Origin: an uncultured Bacteroidales bacterium
Lineage (GTDB): Bacteria; Bacteroidota; Bacteroidia; Bacteroidales; Bacteroidaceae
Direction of reading: 5' to 3'
Length of the DNA: 11,031 nucleotides
Assembly: GCA_937906165.1 (NCBI GenBank)
Contig: CALCYA010000052.1
Location: 1 to 11,031 of the forward strand
A model generated the notes under the pieces. The model ran no database searches, was not told the origin of the DNA, and saw only the letters and a program-made list of their open reading frames with translations. Made by a program: the position numbers and the translations under genes. How positions within the stretch are numbered: position 1 is the first letter of the stretch; each line of letters begins with the position of its first letter. Of this stretch, positions 1 through 7,318 are shown in pieces.

Positions 1-53
1 GTCGGGATGACAGGTTCGCGATTTGATTTAGCTTATATCGAACTCACGTTAAA
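1..53. repeat. Left-edge copy of an intergenic repeat (truncated by the window)
   Basis: Two blocks recur in inverted orientation at the right end of the window. Bases 1-12 (GTCGGGATGACA) are the exact reverse complement of 10977-10988, and bases 31-52 are the exact reverse complement of 10847-10868 (22 of 22). In both places the 22-bp core is followed, on its own strand, by a short AT-rich stretch, a CGCG, and then TGTCAT, so this looks like one modular element rather than two chance matches. It lies in non-coding DNA upstream of the first gene. No transposase is associated with it. I cannot name the family. Confidence 0.75.
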
Positions 54-141
54 TATGATTGGTATATAGATAACCCTCCAGGGCGTAGTGGTATATTTAA
101 CGATTACACGGATTTTGGGAGATCTTAGATTCATTCTAACT

Positions 142-627
142 ATGAGAAAGTTAATGTTAAACTTTAAAGTATCCACACTCTGCTTTGTAATTGCTTTATC
201 ATTTACAAGCTGTACAAAGATTATTACTATACTGGACATATTTGGAATAATCCCTCCTCGCGAGCAGAAACTTGAACTTCAACTTGAAAGACAAGCTATT
301 GAAAAACCATTTTCTTTTGCCGACTATTGCGAAGAAGAGTATGACAGCATATTTTTGGTTTATCCATATTTCAATACAGAAAGAGAAGATTTTATCAATT
401 TAAAAATGTCGGACAAATTAAGAAGAGTGTGTAACAGCAATTCCAATTTTGATTCATTTTCTACACTTCTTTTTATTAATGACGGAGAGGTAAACGCTTT
501 CTCTGAAATAAGTTTTGGAAAAATCCGCCTCACCGCACCAGAAATACCTGAAAATAAATACATATTTCCATTTAAACAGAAATTCGTTTTAGATGAAAAC
601 AGATACGTTCATATATACGAGGAATAG
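142..627 (+). CDS. Small hypothetical lipoprotein, AT-rich gene
   Basis: The protein has 161 residues and I do not recognise it. From the ATG at 142 the N-terminus is a lipoprotein signal peptide: a basic start (MRK), a hydrophobic core, and a lipobox-like FTSC with the acylated cysteine at residue 24. A GTG at 88 would extend the frame by 18 residues, but this would put a polar stretch in front of the signal peptide, so the ATG is preferred; the ATG at 154 is also possible. The mature part is short, acidic and mixed alpha/beta in appearance, with no transmembrane segment. A membrane-anchored periplasmic or outer-membrane location is expected. Sampled lines of the gene are about 27-35% GC, while the secretion genes reach about 60%, which suggests a separate origin. 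It is followed by its own terminator and appears to be a single-gene unit. Small orphan lipoproteins like this sometimes serve as immunity proteins to toxins, but no toxin gene is visible here, so no function is assigned. Confidence 0.75.
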   Translation: MRKLMLNFKVSTLCFVIALSFTSCTKIITILDIFGIIPPREQKLELQLERQAIEKPFSFADYCEEEYDSIFLVYPYFNTEREDFINLKMSDKLRRVCNSNSNFDSFSTLLFINDGEVNAFSEISFGKIRLTAPEIPENKYIFPFKQKFVLDENRYVHIYEE

Positions 628-654
628 TATTTTCCCGCGTTGATTAAACGTCAA

Positions 655-695
655 CAAGGTGGCTGACATCAATTTGTTTGCCACCTTGCTTTTTG
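655..695 (+). terminator. Rho-independent-type terminator after the lipoprotein gene
   Basis: A perfect 9-bp stem (CAAGGTGGC at 655-663 with GCCACCTTG at 680-688) encloses a 16-nt loop and is followed by CTTTTTG. It lies 27 bases after the stop codon of the lipoprotein gene and separates that gene from the downstream operon. Confidence 0.8.
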
Positions 696-959
696 TTAAA
701 ACAAGTGAAAAAAGGAGGGGGTTCTCAAGATAAAGATTGACAACAATGGTCTTGTAGTACTATTAACGAATAAAGACAAACATTGAAAGCATTTTGAGGC
801 TGACTAAAAAGGCTCTTTTTATCAACCTACAAAAGTGGGTGCCCCATTTCACTTTTGGGTCACCCACAATGTTTTGTTATATATATGCATAATCATGCGC
901 TAAAATGTTAAAATATTAGTAAAAACAATAAAAAATCACGTATTTAGGCAGTTTTTCGT
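696..959. other. Gene-free spacer with several inverted repeats
   Basis: I see no credible gene here. The stretch holds an imperfect hairpin at 744-785 (CAATG+GTCTT arm against AAGAC+AAA+CATTG). It also holds two overlapping inverted repeats: AAAAGTG 831-837 with CACTTTT 850-856, and GTGGGTG 835-841 with CACCCAC 861-867. The two pairs share bases 835-837 and so cannot form fully at once. The second is followed by AATGTTTTG and could be a weak second terminator. The segment from about 796 (GAGGCTGACT) to 867 has the look of a dispersed intergenic repeat, but only one copy is in the window. The last 60 bases are very AT-rich and lead into the promoter of the next operon. Confidence 0.5.
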
Positions 960-967
960 TACTTTTG
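960..967 (+). promoter_or_regulatory. Bacteroidota -7 promoter box for the PCMD operon
   Basis: TACTTTTG matches the Bacteroidota sigma-ABfr -7 consensus TANNTTTG exactly. It is preceded by a strongly AT-rich tract, and no convincing -33 TTTG is present at the expected distance. Transcription would begin around 974-976, giving a leader of roughly 20 bases before the ATG at 994. Confidence 0.6.
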
Positions 968-993
968 TCAATTGAATTCATTTTTCTGGAATT

Positions 994-2133
994 ATGATTA
1001 GAAAGAATATATTCGGAGCTATGCTCCTTGCCATTATATGTAGCCTTAGTTCTTGTATAAGAGAAGAGGCGCCTAATGCAGAATGTGACATCATTGACAT
1101 TGACGAGAGTTGGCTCGAGGTCAACAGCGACATCCTGGTAGGTTCCCCTATCATCAGCAACTATTCCGTTGAAATGATGGTAAAGGAGGGTACTGACTGT
1201 ACAGTGTTGGAACCGCTGTTCGTGCTTACTCCGGGTGCATGGATAACAAAGGACAGCATTAAGGACAATGGTCTGTCGGGTGTAACACAGTACTACACCA
1301 CGCACGCCGAGGACGGTATATGGAGCAAGAAGTATACCGTATCGTTCACCATACAGGCACCTATAACAACAAACCAGGTCTTCAGTTTCGAGAACTTCGA
1401 GTTGGAGAGCAGCGGACGCTACAACATATGGTACGAGGTTGACGGCAACGGCACCCGCCGCAATATATGGGCAAGCGGAAACGCAGGATTTGCCTTTACC
1501 GGCAAAGGAAAGACTCCTGACGATTTCCCCACCACAACCTCTCCCGACGGTGTTGTAGGCAACTGTGTGAAACTCACAACAAGCGACACGGGTTCTTTCG
1601 GCAAAATGGTCGGTATGCCCATTGCAGCAGGAAACCTTTTCATCGGCGTATTCCAGACCGAAGACGCGATGAAGAAACCGCTTGAAGCCACACGCTTCGG
1701 TTTCCAGCTGGTACCGAGCAAGCCGCTTTACCTCAAAGGATTCTACAAATACACAAGAGGCGAGGTCTTCACCGACAATAAGAAGAACGAGGTACCCGGC
1801 ATGCAGGACGAGTGCGCAGTATATTCCGTACTTTATGAGGTGGACCCCGGCAACTTTGAGACACTTGACGGCTCCAACGTGACATCAAGCGACCGCATAG
1901 TGATGATTGCAGAGATTGAGAACCCCGGCGCACCCGAATCGTGGACAGAGTTCAAGGTACCGTTCAAGCCGATGAACGGCAAAGAGTTCGACCCCGAGAG
2001 ACTCGCGAACAACGGTTACGCATTTACCGTGGTGGCAAGTTCAAGCAAGAACGGTGCGTTCTTTGAAGGCGCTGTAGGCAGCACACTGTATGTCGACGAG
2101 ATAACAATCCTTTGGGAGGCCGAGGAGGAGTAA
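994..2133 (+). CDS. PCMD-domain lipoprotein, probably surface exposed
   Basis: The 379-residue precursor starts with a type II signal peptide; the lipobox is LSSC with the acylated Cys at residue 21. The residues just after it (IREE) place an acidic pair at +4/+5, which resembles the acidic lipoprotein export signals of Bacteroidota and so suggests display on the cell surface. Residues about 28-122 look like an Ig-like beta domain, with a typical DGIWSKKYTVSF strand at its end. Residues about 128-376 match the putative carbohydrate metabolism domain (PCMD, a jelly-roll fold): LKGFYKYTRG near 247, ESWTEFKVPF near 315, and the terminal strand GSTLYVDEITI near 362. The family is named for a presumed link to glycans, but a specific ligand cannot be read from the sequence. 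It is the first gene of a three-gene operon, 19 bases before the beta-barrel gene. The family call is from remembered motifs, not from a search. Confidence 0.8.
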   Translation: MIRKNIFGAMLLAIICSLSSCIREEAPNAECDIIDIDESWLEVNSDILVGSPIISNYSVEMMVKEGTDCTVLEPLFVLTPGAWITKDSIKDNGLSGVTQYYTTHAEDGIWSKKYTVSFTIQAPITTNQVFSFENFELESSGRYNIWYEVDGNGTRRNIWASGNAGFAFTGKGKTPDDFPTTTSPDGVVGNCVKLTTSDTGSFGKMVGMPIAAGNLFIGVFQTEDAMKKPLEATRFGFQLVPSKPLYLKGFYKYTRGEVFTDNKKNEVPGMQDECAVYSVLYEVDPGNFETLDGSNVTSSDRIVMIAEIENPGAPESWTEFKVPFKPMNGKEFDPERLANNGYAFTVVASSSKNGAFFEGAVGSTLYVDEITILWEAEEE

Positions 2134-2152
2134 GAAGCTGTTTGTTAAATCT

Positions 2153-2941
2153 ATGATTATGAAAAGAATTATTATAGCACTCGTAATTGCAGCGACTGCG
2201 CTGACTGCTGCAGCACAGAGCAACAACGAGATTGGCAGCACTGACAAGAACCTTATAAAGGCTGCCCTTAAAGGGTGGCACATACGCCTGAGTGCGGGCT
2301 ACAATATCGGCGGAACAGCACCGTTGCCACTGCCGCGCGAGATTCGCGGGATTGAGGGCTACAACCCCGGGCTCAACCTTGCAATAGAGGGAACTGTCGA
2401 AAAGAACTTCAAGGCATCGCCTTGGGGCATACGTTGGGGTATAAGGCTTGAGACAAAGGGCATGACCACCAGAGCAAAGACAAAGAACTACCACATGGAG
2501 GCGTGGAACACCGACGGCTCGGGCAAGGTACAGGGTGCCTGGACAGGAAAGGTAAAGACAAGCGTAAATAACACATACCTTACACTGCCTGTGGTTGCCG
2601 TGTACAACATCGACAAGCGCTGGAGCGTGTCGGCCGGAGCATACGCGTCATACCTGCTCGACGGTGAATTCACCGGTGCCGCATACGACGGCTACATACG
2701 CGACCAGGACCCCACCGGCGAGAAGGCAGAGGTTACACGCGCCGAGTATAACTTCAGCAGCGACATACGCAAGTTCAACTGGGGCTTGCAGGCAGGCGGC
2801 GAGTACAAGGCCTACAAGCACCTTGCACTGTTCGCGAACCTTCAATGGAGCATGAACGGGATATTCCCAAGCGACTTCGGCAGCGTCACATTTGCCCTGT
2901 ACCCAATCTACGGAACATTAGGTTTCACCTATCTGTTCTAA
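2153..2941 (+). CDS. Outer-membrane beta-barrel protein (porin-like family)
   Basis: The protein has 262 residues from ATG 2153, or 260 from ATG 2159. The second start gives the cleaner signal peptide (MKR, then a hydrophobic stretch ending in AAAQ) with cleavage before Gln, and may be the true one. The mature protein alternates hydrophobic and polar residues in many short strands separated by Gly/Asn/Asp-rich turns (for example WHIRLSAGYNIGG, KFNWGLQAGGEYKAY, HLALFANLQWSM). It ends in the aromatic TYLF, as expected of a substrate of the BAM complex. This fits the OMP_b-brl_2 type of small barrel common in Bacteroidota. It sits between a surface-type lipoprotein and a secreted calycin-like protein, so it may anchor or pass material to them; that is inference. 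Ligand and pore properties are unknown. Confidence 0.78.
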   Translation: MIMKRIIIALVIAATALTAAAQSNNEIGSTDKNLIKAALKGWHIRLSAGYNIGGTAPLPLPREIRGIEGYNPGLNLAIEGTVEKNFKASPWGIRWGIRLETKGMTTRAKTKNYHMEAWNTDGSGKVQGAWTGKVKTSVNNTYLTLPVVAVYNIDKRWSVSAGAYASYLLDGEFTGAAYDGYIRDQDPTGEKAEVTRAEYNFSSDIRKFNWGLQAGGEYKAYKHLALFANLQWSMNGIFPSDFGSVTFALYPIYGTLGFTYLF

Positions 2942-2978
2942 AGAATAGAATAAACGAATAACAAAACAATAATTGCTT

Positions 2979-3971
2979 ATGAAGAAATTTCTACTCACAA
3001 TGGCAGTAGCATTGACAGCGCTGTTCGCTACTGCACAGACAAAGACCTACACCGACAACCTTTTGGTTACAATTGACGGCGAGAGCACCGAGCCACAGGA
3101 GACAACAATCAGCGTTGCAGAGAACGCAGACGGCACATACTGCCTCTCACTGAACAATTTCGTCCTTGGCGGCATGATTCAGGTGGGCAACATCGTTGTC
3201 GACAACATCCAGGCCACCGACAACCATGGCATAAAGGAGTTTGCGACAGTACAGAACATAAACATCACTGCAGGCGAGGGAAATGCTGACGACTGGCTTG
3301 GCCCAATGCTCGGCGAGGTACCCGTTGACATCAAGGGAAAGATGACCGACGAGAAGCTCTACTGCACAATAGACATTGACATGTCGGCAACCCTTGGACA
3401 AGTAATCTACGTAACATTCGGCAACGACATGAGCGCTGTTGTGAACACAAAAGAGTACACTGACAACCTTGTGGTTACCATTGACGGTGAGAGCACCGAG
3501 CCACAGGAGACAACAATCAATGTTACTGAGTACATCGACGGCACATACAGCCTGTCATTGAACAATTTCGTACTTGGCGGTGAAATAAAGGTGGGCAACA
3601 TTGTCGTTGACTACATACAGGCCACCGAGGAGAACGGCATAAAGAGTTTTGCCACATTGCAGAACATTCTTATCACTGCAGGCGAGGGAAATGCAGATGA
3701 GTGGCTCGGTCCGCTGCTCGGCGAGGTGCCTGTTGACCTCAAAGGTTACATGAATGACGAGCAGCTCTACTGCACAATCGGCATTGACATGACAGCTACC
3801 CTCGGACAGGTAATCAATGTTACATTCGGTACAGACAGTTTCACCGGAATCGAGAACATCGTTGCAGGTGAGGGTGCAAAGGTTATCTACGACATCACCG
3901 GTCGTCGCGTAAATGCTGTGACAGCTCCCGGCATCTACATCATCAACGGCAAGAAGTGCATTGTGAAGTGA
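2979..3971 (+). CDS. Secreted protein with two calycin-like repeats and a T9SS-type C-terminal signal
   Basis: From ATG 2979 the product is 330 residues; a TTG two codons upstream keeps the frame open but is not needed. A Sec signal peptide (MKKFLLTMAVALTALFATAQ) is cleaved near residue 19/20. Residues 21-156 and 157-292 are two ungapped tandem copies of a calycin-like beta domain, about 80% identical by eye, each with the landmarks TIDGESTEPQETTI, LSLNNFVLGG, ITAGEGNAD and LGQVI.VTFG. Residues about 291-330 form a separate short tail (VIYDITGRRVN...PGIYIINGKK...) that matches the usual pattern of the type A T9SS C-terminal sorting domain: Y/D.GR.V, then GIYI, then a basic end. This implies export across the outer membrane by T9SS, although the domain is shorter than the classic one of about 70-80 residues. 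It is the last gene of the operon, 37 bases after the barrel gene and followed by a strong terminator. Confidence 0.8.
   Translation: MKKFLLTMAVALTALFATAQTKTYTDNLLVTIDGESTEPQETTISVAENADGTYCLSLNNFVLGGMIQVGNIVVDNIQATDNHGIKEFATVQNINITAGEGNADDWLGPMLGEVPVDIKGKMTDEKLYCTIDIDMSATLGQVIYVTFGNDMSAVVNTKEYTDNLVVTIDGESTEPQETTINVTEYIDGTYSLSLNNFVLGGEIKVGNIVVDYIQATEENGIKSFATLQNILITAGEGNADEWLGPLLGEVPVDLKGYMNDEQLYCTIGIDMTATLGQVINVTFGTDSFTGIENIVAGEGAKVIYDITGRRVNAVTAPGIYIINGKKCIVK
3039..3854 (+). repeat. In-frame tandem duplication, 2 x 408 bp
   Basis: Unit 1 is 3039-3446 and unit 2 is 3447-3854, each coding for 136 residues. The proteins align without gaps, with about 25 differences over the first ~128 positions. 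Runs of identical DNA remain, such as the stretch coding for ESTEPQETTI near 3083 and 3491. The last eight or so residues of each unit have diverged. Confidence 0.9.
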
Positions 3972-3991
3972 TGCAACGAAACAATAGTGGA

Positions 3992-4020
3992 ATGCGCGGA
4001 GAAATCCGCGCATTTTTTTT
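3992..4020 (+). terminator. Strong terminator with GAAA tetraloop
   Basis: A 9-bp GC-rich stem (ATGCGCGGA at 3992-4000 with TCCGCGCAT at 4005-4013), extended to 10 bp by A3991/T4014, is closed by a GAAA loop and followed by a run of T to 4020. It ends the PCMD / barrel / calycin operon and isolates it from the T9SS genes. Confidence 0.95.
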
Positions 4021-4073
4021 GCTGCAACAGCAAGTTTGCCAAGCTATACAACCATTTTATTGATTTTTTTAAC

Positions 4074-4081
4074 GAAATTTG
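4074..4081 (+). promoter_or_regulatory. Candidate -7 box for the T9SS operon
   Basis: GAAATTTG differs from the Bacteroidota -7 consensus TANNTTTG only at its first base and follows an AT-rich tract (4054-4073). No clear TTTG -33 element is at the right spacing. It is the best candidate in the 152-base spacer between the upstream terminator and the porP start, and would give a leader of about 85 bases. Confidence 0.35.
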
Positions 4082-4172
4082 CATAATATGTGGTCTCTCG
4101 GCAACAAAAAGAGAAGCAAAGAATAATATCAGGCCTTTTTCTCCGTTGATAGAGAGGGTAAAATCGTAAAAA

Positions 4173-5114
4173 ATGAAAAAGTGGCTCATCATACTCATGC
4201 TTGCTATTGGCGCGTTCACTGCCGTACGCGCACAGTATGACGTACACTTTACCCACTATTGGAACATGCTCAACTTCTACAACCCTGCGGGCGCAGGTGC
4301 CGGGCAGAAGATGTTCGCCTATGCAGCCTACAGCAACCAGCTTTCGGGCTTCGAGAACAACCCGAAGAGCATGCTCCTGAACATTGACGCACCTATTCCC
4401 TTTGTACGCGGTGACCATAACCTGGGCATCGGCGCACTGAACGACGACATAGGTATGTTCACCAACCAGCACATCTACTTCAACTATGCCTATGGTTTCA
4501 AGCTCTTCGGCGGACGCTTGGCAGCAGGAGCACAGATAGGAATTCTCAACAGTTCATTCGACAGCAAGGACATCATATTCGGCGGCGACAGCAACGACCC
4601 CGCGTTCCCCAGCGGCAATGCCGAGGGAAACTCCATTGACTTCGGAGCAGGAGTGCTTTACCAGCACAAGTATTTCTATGCCGGAGTATCGGGCCTGCAC
4701 CTCAACGGCCCCACAATCCTCATGGGCGAGAAGAACGAGATTGAAGTAGCCCCATATCTTAATTTTACAGCAGGAGGCAATATACCGTTAAAAAATTCGT
4801 TAATATCAATACAGCCCTCATTGCAGGTGATGACAGACCTTGTCGCTTGGCGTGCCGACATAACCGCCCGTGGTACATATGACTACAACAGCAAGCAGTT
4901 CTTCGGTGGAATAACATACAGCCCTGACATATCTGTGACCTTCTTTTTGGGCCTTGAGATAATGAACATAACAGCAAGCTACGGCTATGAGCTGTTCACG
5001 TCGGGAATTGGCGCCGAGAACGGCAGCCACGACATTTTTCTGGGATACCAGATTAACCTTGACATATTCAAGAAAGAAAAAAATAAACATAACAGTATAA
5101 GAATATTGCAATGA
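4173..5114 (+). CDS. porP: PorP/SprF family T9SS outer-membrane protein
   Basis: The 313-residue protein has a Sec signal peptide (MKKWLIILMLAIGAFTAVRA) cleaved before Gln21. The mature N-terminus QYDVHFTHYWNMLNFYNPAGAG is the family hallmark (Q-D.QF..YW..L...NPA.AG). It is followed by a beta-barrel rich in Gly and aromatic residues (LGIGALNDDIG, YNYAYGF-like strands, YAGVSGLHL). PorP/SprF proteins sit in the outer membrane; PorP of Porphyromonas gingivalis is reported to bind PorK, and the family has been linked to handling or anchoring of T9SS cargo. After the last barrel strand (IFLGYQINLDIF) there is a basic tail of about 14 residues (KKEKNKHNSIRILQ), and the DNA there is locally AT-rich. 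The stop codon overlaps the gldK start (ATGA at 5111-5114), which indicates translational coupling. This gene order is that of the P. gingivalis porPKLMN locus. Confidence 0.93.
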   Translation: MKKWLIILMLAIGAFTAVRAQYDVHFTHYWNMLNFYNPAGAGAGQKMFAYAAYSNQLSGFENNPKSMLLNIDAPIPFVRGDHNLGIGALNDDIGMFTNQHIYFNYAYGFKLFGGRLAAGAQIGILNSSFDSKDIIFGGDSNDPAFPSGNAEGNSIDFGAGVLYQHKYFYAGVSGLHLNGPTILMGEKNEIEVAPYLNFTAGGNIPLKNSLISIQPSLQVMTDLVAWRADITARGTYDYNSKQFFGGITYSPDISVTFFLGLEIMNITASYGYELFTSGIGAENGSHDIFLGYQINLDIFKKEKNKHNSIRILQ

Positions 5115-6544
5115 TGAAAAAGATAGTTTTTCTCTCAATGGTTCTTCTTTCATTTGTCGCAGTCTCATGTATGAGTCCACGCGGCAATATGAGCAATTCG
5201 CAAGGTGGTGAAGTTACCGGAATAAGCGGAACTGCCGTCAACGAGCCTACACCTTACGGTATGGTATTCGTTCCACGTGGTTCGATAAAGGTCGGTGACG
5301 AAAAGACCGACTCCCTGTGGGGTACAGGAGCACCTACAAAGGATATCTCTGTGGATGCATTCTGGATGGACGAGACCGAGGTTTCCAATGCCAAGTACCG
5401 CCAGTTCGTGTTCTGGGTACGCGACTCTATCATCCGCGAGCGTCTTGCCGACCCTGCCTATGGCGGCGACGAGTCGTACAAGATTACCGAAGATGAATAT
5501 GGCGAGCCCATCAACCCTTACCTCAACTGGAAGAAGCCTATCCCCTGGAAAAAGCCGACAGAGGATGAACAGCGCGCCATAGAGAGCGTATATATCGTGA
5601 ACCCCATCACAGGCGAGAAGATGCTCGACGCGGCACAGATGAACTACCGCTACGAGATATATGACTACACACAGGCTGCGCTGCGCAGAAACCGCCTCAA
5701 TCCCGAGGAGCGCAACCGCAACACCGATATCCCGACCGACTATGAGGCTGTTGTGACAATCTCAAAGGACACTGCATACATTGACGACGAGGGCAACATC
5801 ATCCGCGAGACAATAAACCGCGCGCTCTCAAGCCCATACGATTTCCTGAACACTTACATCGTTAACATATATCCCGATACAACCTGTTGGGTAAATGACT
5901 TCCCCAATGCCAACAACGAGACATATCTGCAGCTCTACTTCAGTCACCCCAACTATGACAACCACCCTGTTGTGGGTGTAAGCTGGGAGCAGGCCAATGC
6001 ATTCTGCGCATGGCGCACCGAGTATCTCCTCAAAGGGATGGGAGCACAGGCAAAATGGATACAGCGCTACCGCCTGCCATCGGAGGCCGAGTGGGAGTAT
6101 GCCGCACGAGGCAAGGAGGGCAACCGCTTCCCATGGGAGCAGGAGGACACCAAGAGCGATGCCGGGTGCTACTACGCGAACTTCAAGCCGGGTGAGGGCA
6201 ACTACACAAAGGACGGCAGCCTCATAACATCGCGTTGCGGAATATTCTCGGCAAACTCGAACGGACTGTACGACATGGCAGGAAACGTAGCCGAGTGGAC
6301 ATCGACCGTGTACACCGAGGCCGGAGTGTTGCAGATGAGCGACATCAACCCCGACCTGCGTTACCGTGCAGCAAAGGAGGATCCCTACAGCATGAAGAAG
6401 AAGACCATACGCGGAGGTTCTTGGAAGGATCCTGTGAAGTTCATCCAGGGAGCGACAAGAGCTTCGGAGTACCAGAACGAGTCACGTTCATACATCGGCT
6501 TCCGTTGCGTACGCAGCTATGCAGGCACAGAACGTAAAAAGTAA
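5111..6544 (+). CDS. gldK: GldK/PorK, T9SS ring lipoprotein with FGE-sulfatase-like fold
   Basis: The 477-residue lipoprotein has Cys20 as the lipidation site (FVAVSC). From about residue 49 it carries the formylglycine-generating enzyme (SUMF1) fold: GMVFVPRG (50-57), WMDETEVSNAKYRQFV (85-100), HPVVGVSWEQANAFCAWR (285-302), RLPSEAEWEYAARG (321-334), NGLYDMAGNVAEWTS (384-398), RGGSW (434-438) and IGFRCVRS (462-469). A long insert of about 185 residues (about 101-284), typical of GldK, separates the first motifs from the rest. The catalytic cysteine pair of true FGEs, just after GGSW, is absent (KDPVKFIQ here), so the protein is structural. With GldN it forms the ring under the outer membrane. 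ATG 5111 or ATG 5114 may be the start, since the two codons are adjacent; both overlap the porP stop. The gap to gldL is 33 bases. Confidence 0.95.
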   Translation: MMKKIVFLSMVLLSFVAVSCMSPRGNMSNSQGGEVTGISGTAVNEPTPYGMVFVPRGSIKVGDEKTDSLWGTGAPTKDISVDAFWMDETEVSNAKYRQFVFWVRDSIIRERLADPAYGGDESYKITEDEYGEPINPYLNWKKPIPWKKPTEDEQRAIESVYIVNPITGEKMLDAAQMNYRYEIYDYTQAALRRNRLNPEERNRNTDIPTDYEAVVTISKDTAYIDDEGNIIRETINRALSSPYDFLNTYIVNIYPDTTCWVNDFPNANNETYLQLYFSHPNYDNHPVVGVSWEQANAFCAWRTEYLLKGMGAQAKWIQRYRLPSEAEWEYAARGKEGNRFPWEQEDTKSDAGCYYANFKPGEGNYTKDGSLITSRCGIFSANSNGLYDMAGNVAEWTSTVYTEAGVLQMSDINPDLRYRAAKEDPYSMKKKTIRGGSWKDPVKFIQGATRASEYQNESRSYIGFRCVRSYAGTERKK

Positions 6545-6577
6545 AAACAGCATCAAGAACAAAAACATTCTCAAGAT

Positions 6578-7300
6578 ATGAAAAAGGCTAAAGGTATTAT
6601 CAGAAGCATACAGGCATTCATGGACTCTGCACGAGGCAAGACAGTCCTGAACTATCTCTACAGTTGGGGTGCCGCAATTGTGATTTTGGGTACTCTATTC
6701 AAGCTCACACACATGGCAGGAGCAAACCTGATGCTGTTCGTGGGTATGGGAACAGAGGTTCTCGTGTTCTTCTTCTCGGCTTTTGAACGCCCATATGACG
6801 TTGCCGAAGAAGAGAAAAGAGAAGAGGAAGCCGAGGAGGCCTTGGCACGCGTTCCCGGTCAGCCGGTCATCATCAACGGACCTATTGTTTCCGGTGGAGG
6901 CAGCTACAGCGAGGAGGGCGCTCCTGTTGTAATAGGCACCGGAGGAGGTGTTATACAGTCAGGACCTGCACAAGTCCCTGATATAGAGAACATCAGCGCT
7001 ATGGACAAGGTAACCGAGGAGTATGTGGAACAGGTACGTGCACTCAACGAGGCAATACAGCGTATATCACAGCAGACAGAGGCCCTTGGCCGCAACCTTG
7101 AGGAGATGGATACACTCAGCCGCAACCTCACAGGCGTCAACGCAATATATGAGATTCAGCTGCGCGGTGCCAGTGGCCAGCTCAACTCAATTGACCAGGT
7201 AAATGAGCAGACCAAGAAGATGGCACAGCAGGTAGAGGAACTCAACACCCTCTATGCACGCATGATCGAGGCCATGACAACAAACACAAACCGTCAATAA
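6578..7300 (+). CDS. gldL: GldL/PorL, T9SS inner-membrane motor protein
   Basis: The 240-residue protein has two transmembrane helices close to the N-terminus, about residues 24-44 (NYLYSWGAAIVILGTLFKL) and 48-69. Glu60 in the second helix (FVGMGTEVLVFFF) matches the membrane-embedded glutamate conserved in GldL/PorL and needed for proton-driven motion of the GldLM motor. After an acidic stretch (77-89) comes a Gly/Pro/Val-rich linker (about 92-134), then a probable coiled coil (about 140-235) that would lie in the cytoplasm. GldL forms a pentamer around a GldM dimer in known structures. It lies 33 bases after gldK and 18 bases before gldM, in the expected order. Confidence 0.94.
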   Translation: MKKAKGIIRSIQAFMDSARGKTVLNYLYSWGAAIVILGTLFKLTHMAGANLMLFVGMGTEVLVFFFSAFERPYDVAEEEKREEEAEEALARVPGQPVIINGPIVSGGGSYSEEGAPVVIGTGGGVIQSGPAQVPDIENISAMDKVTEEYVEQVRALNEAIQRISQQTEALGRNLEEMDTLSRNLTGVNAIYEIQLRGASGQLNSIDQVNEQTKKMAQQVEELNTLYARMIEAMTTNTNRQ

Positions 7301-7318
7301 ACAATAATACCGTAGACG

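Noticed and set aside
88..141. GTG start for the first lipoprotein
   Set aside because: The extension adds charged and polar residues before the signal peptide; ATG 142 gives a normal lipoprotein signal.
712..718. A strong Shine-Dalgarno-like AAGGAGG
   Set aside because: The only ATG at a plausible distance (746) opens a frame of three sense codons before a stop; no gene follows.
2024..2494. A 156-codon open frame on the minus strand across the PCMD/barrel junction
   Set aside because: It runs opposite two convincing genes, is rich in Cys, Arg and Pro, and has no family features.
5111..6544. GldK as an active sulfatase-modifying enzyme
   Set aside because: The catalytic cysteines are missing and the gene sits in a complete T9SS operon; no sulfatase gene is nearby.
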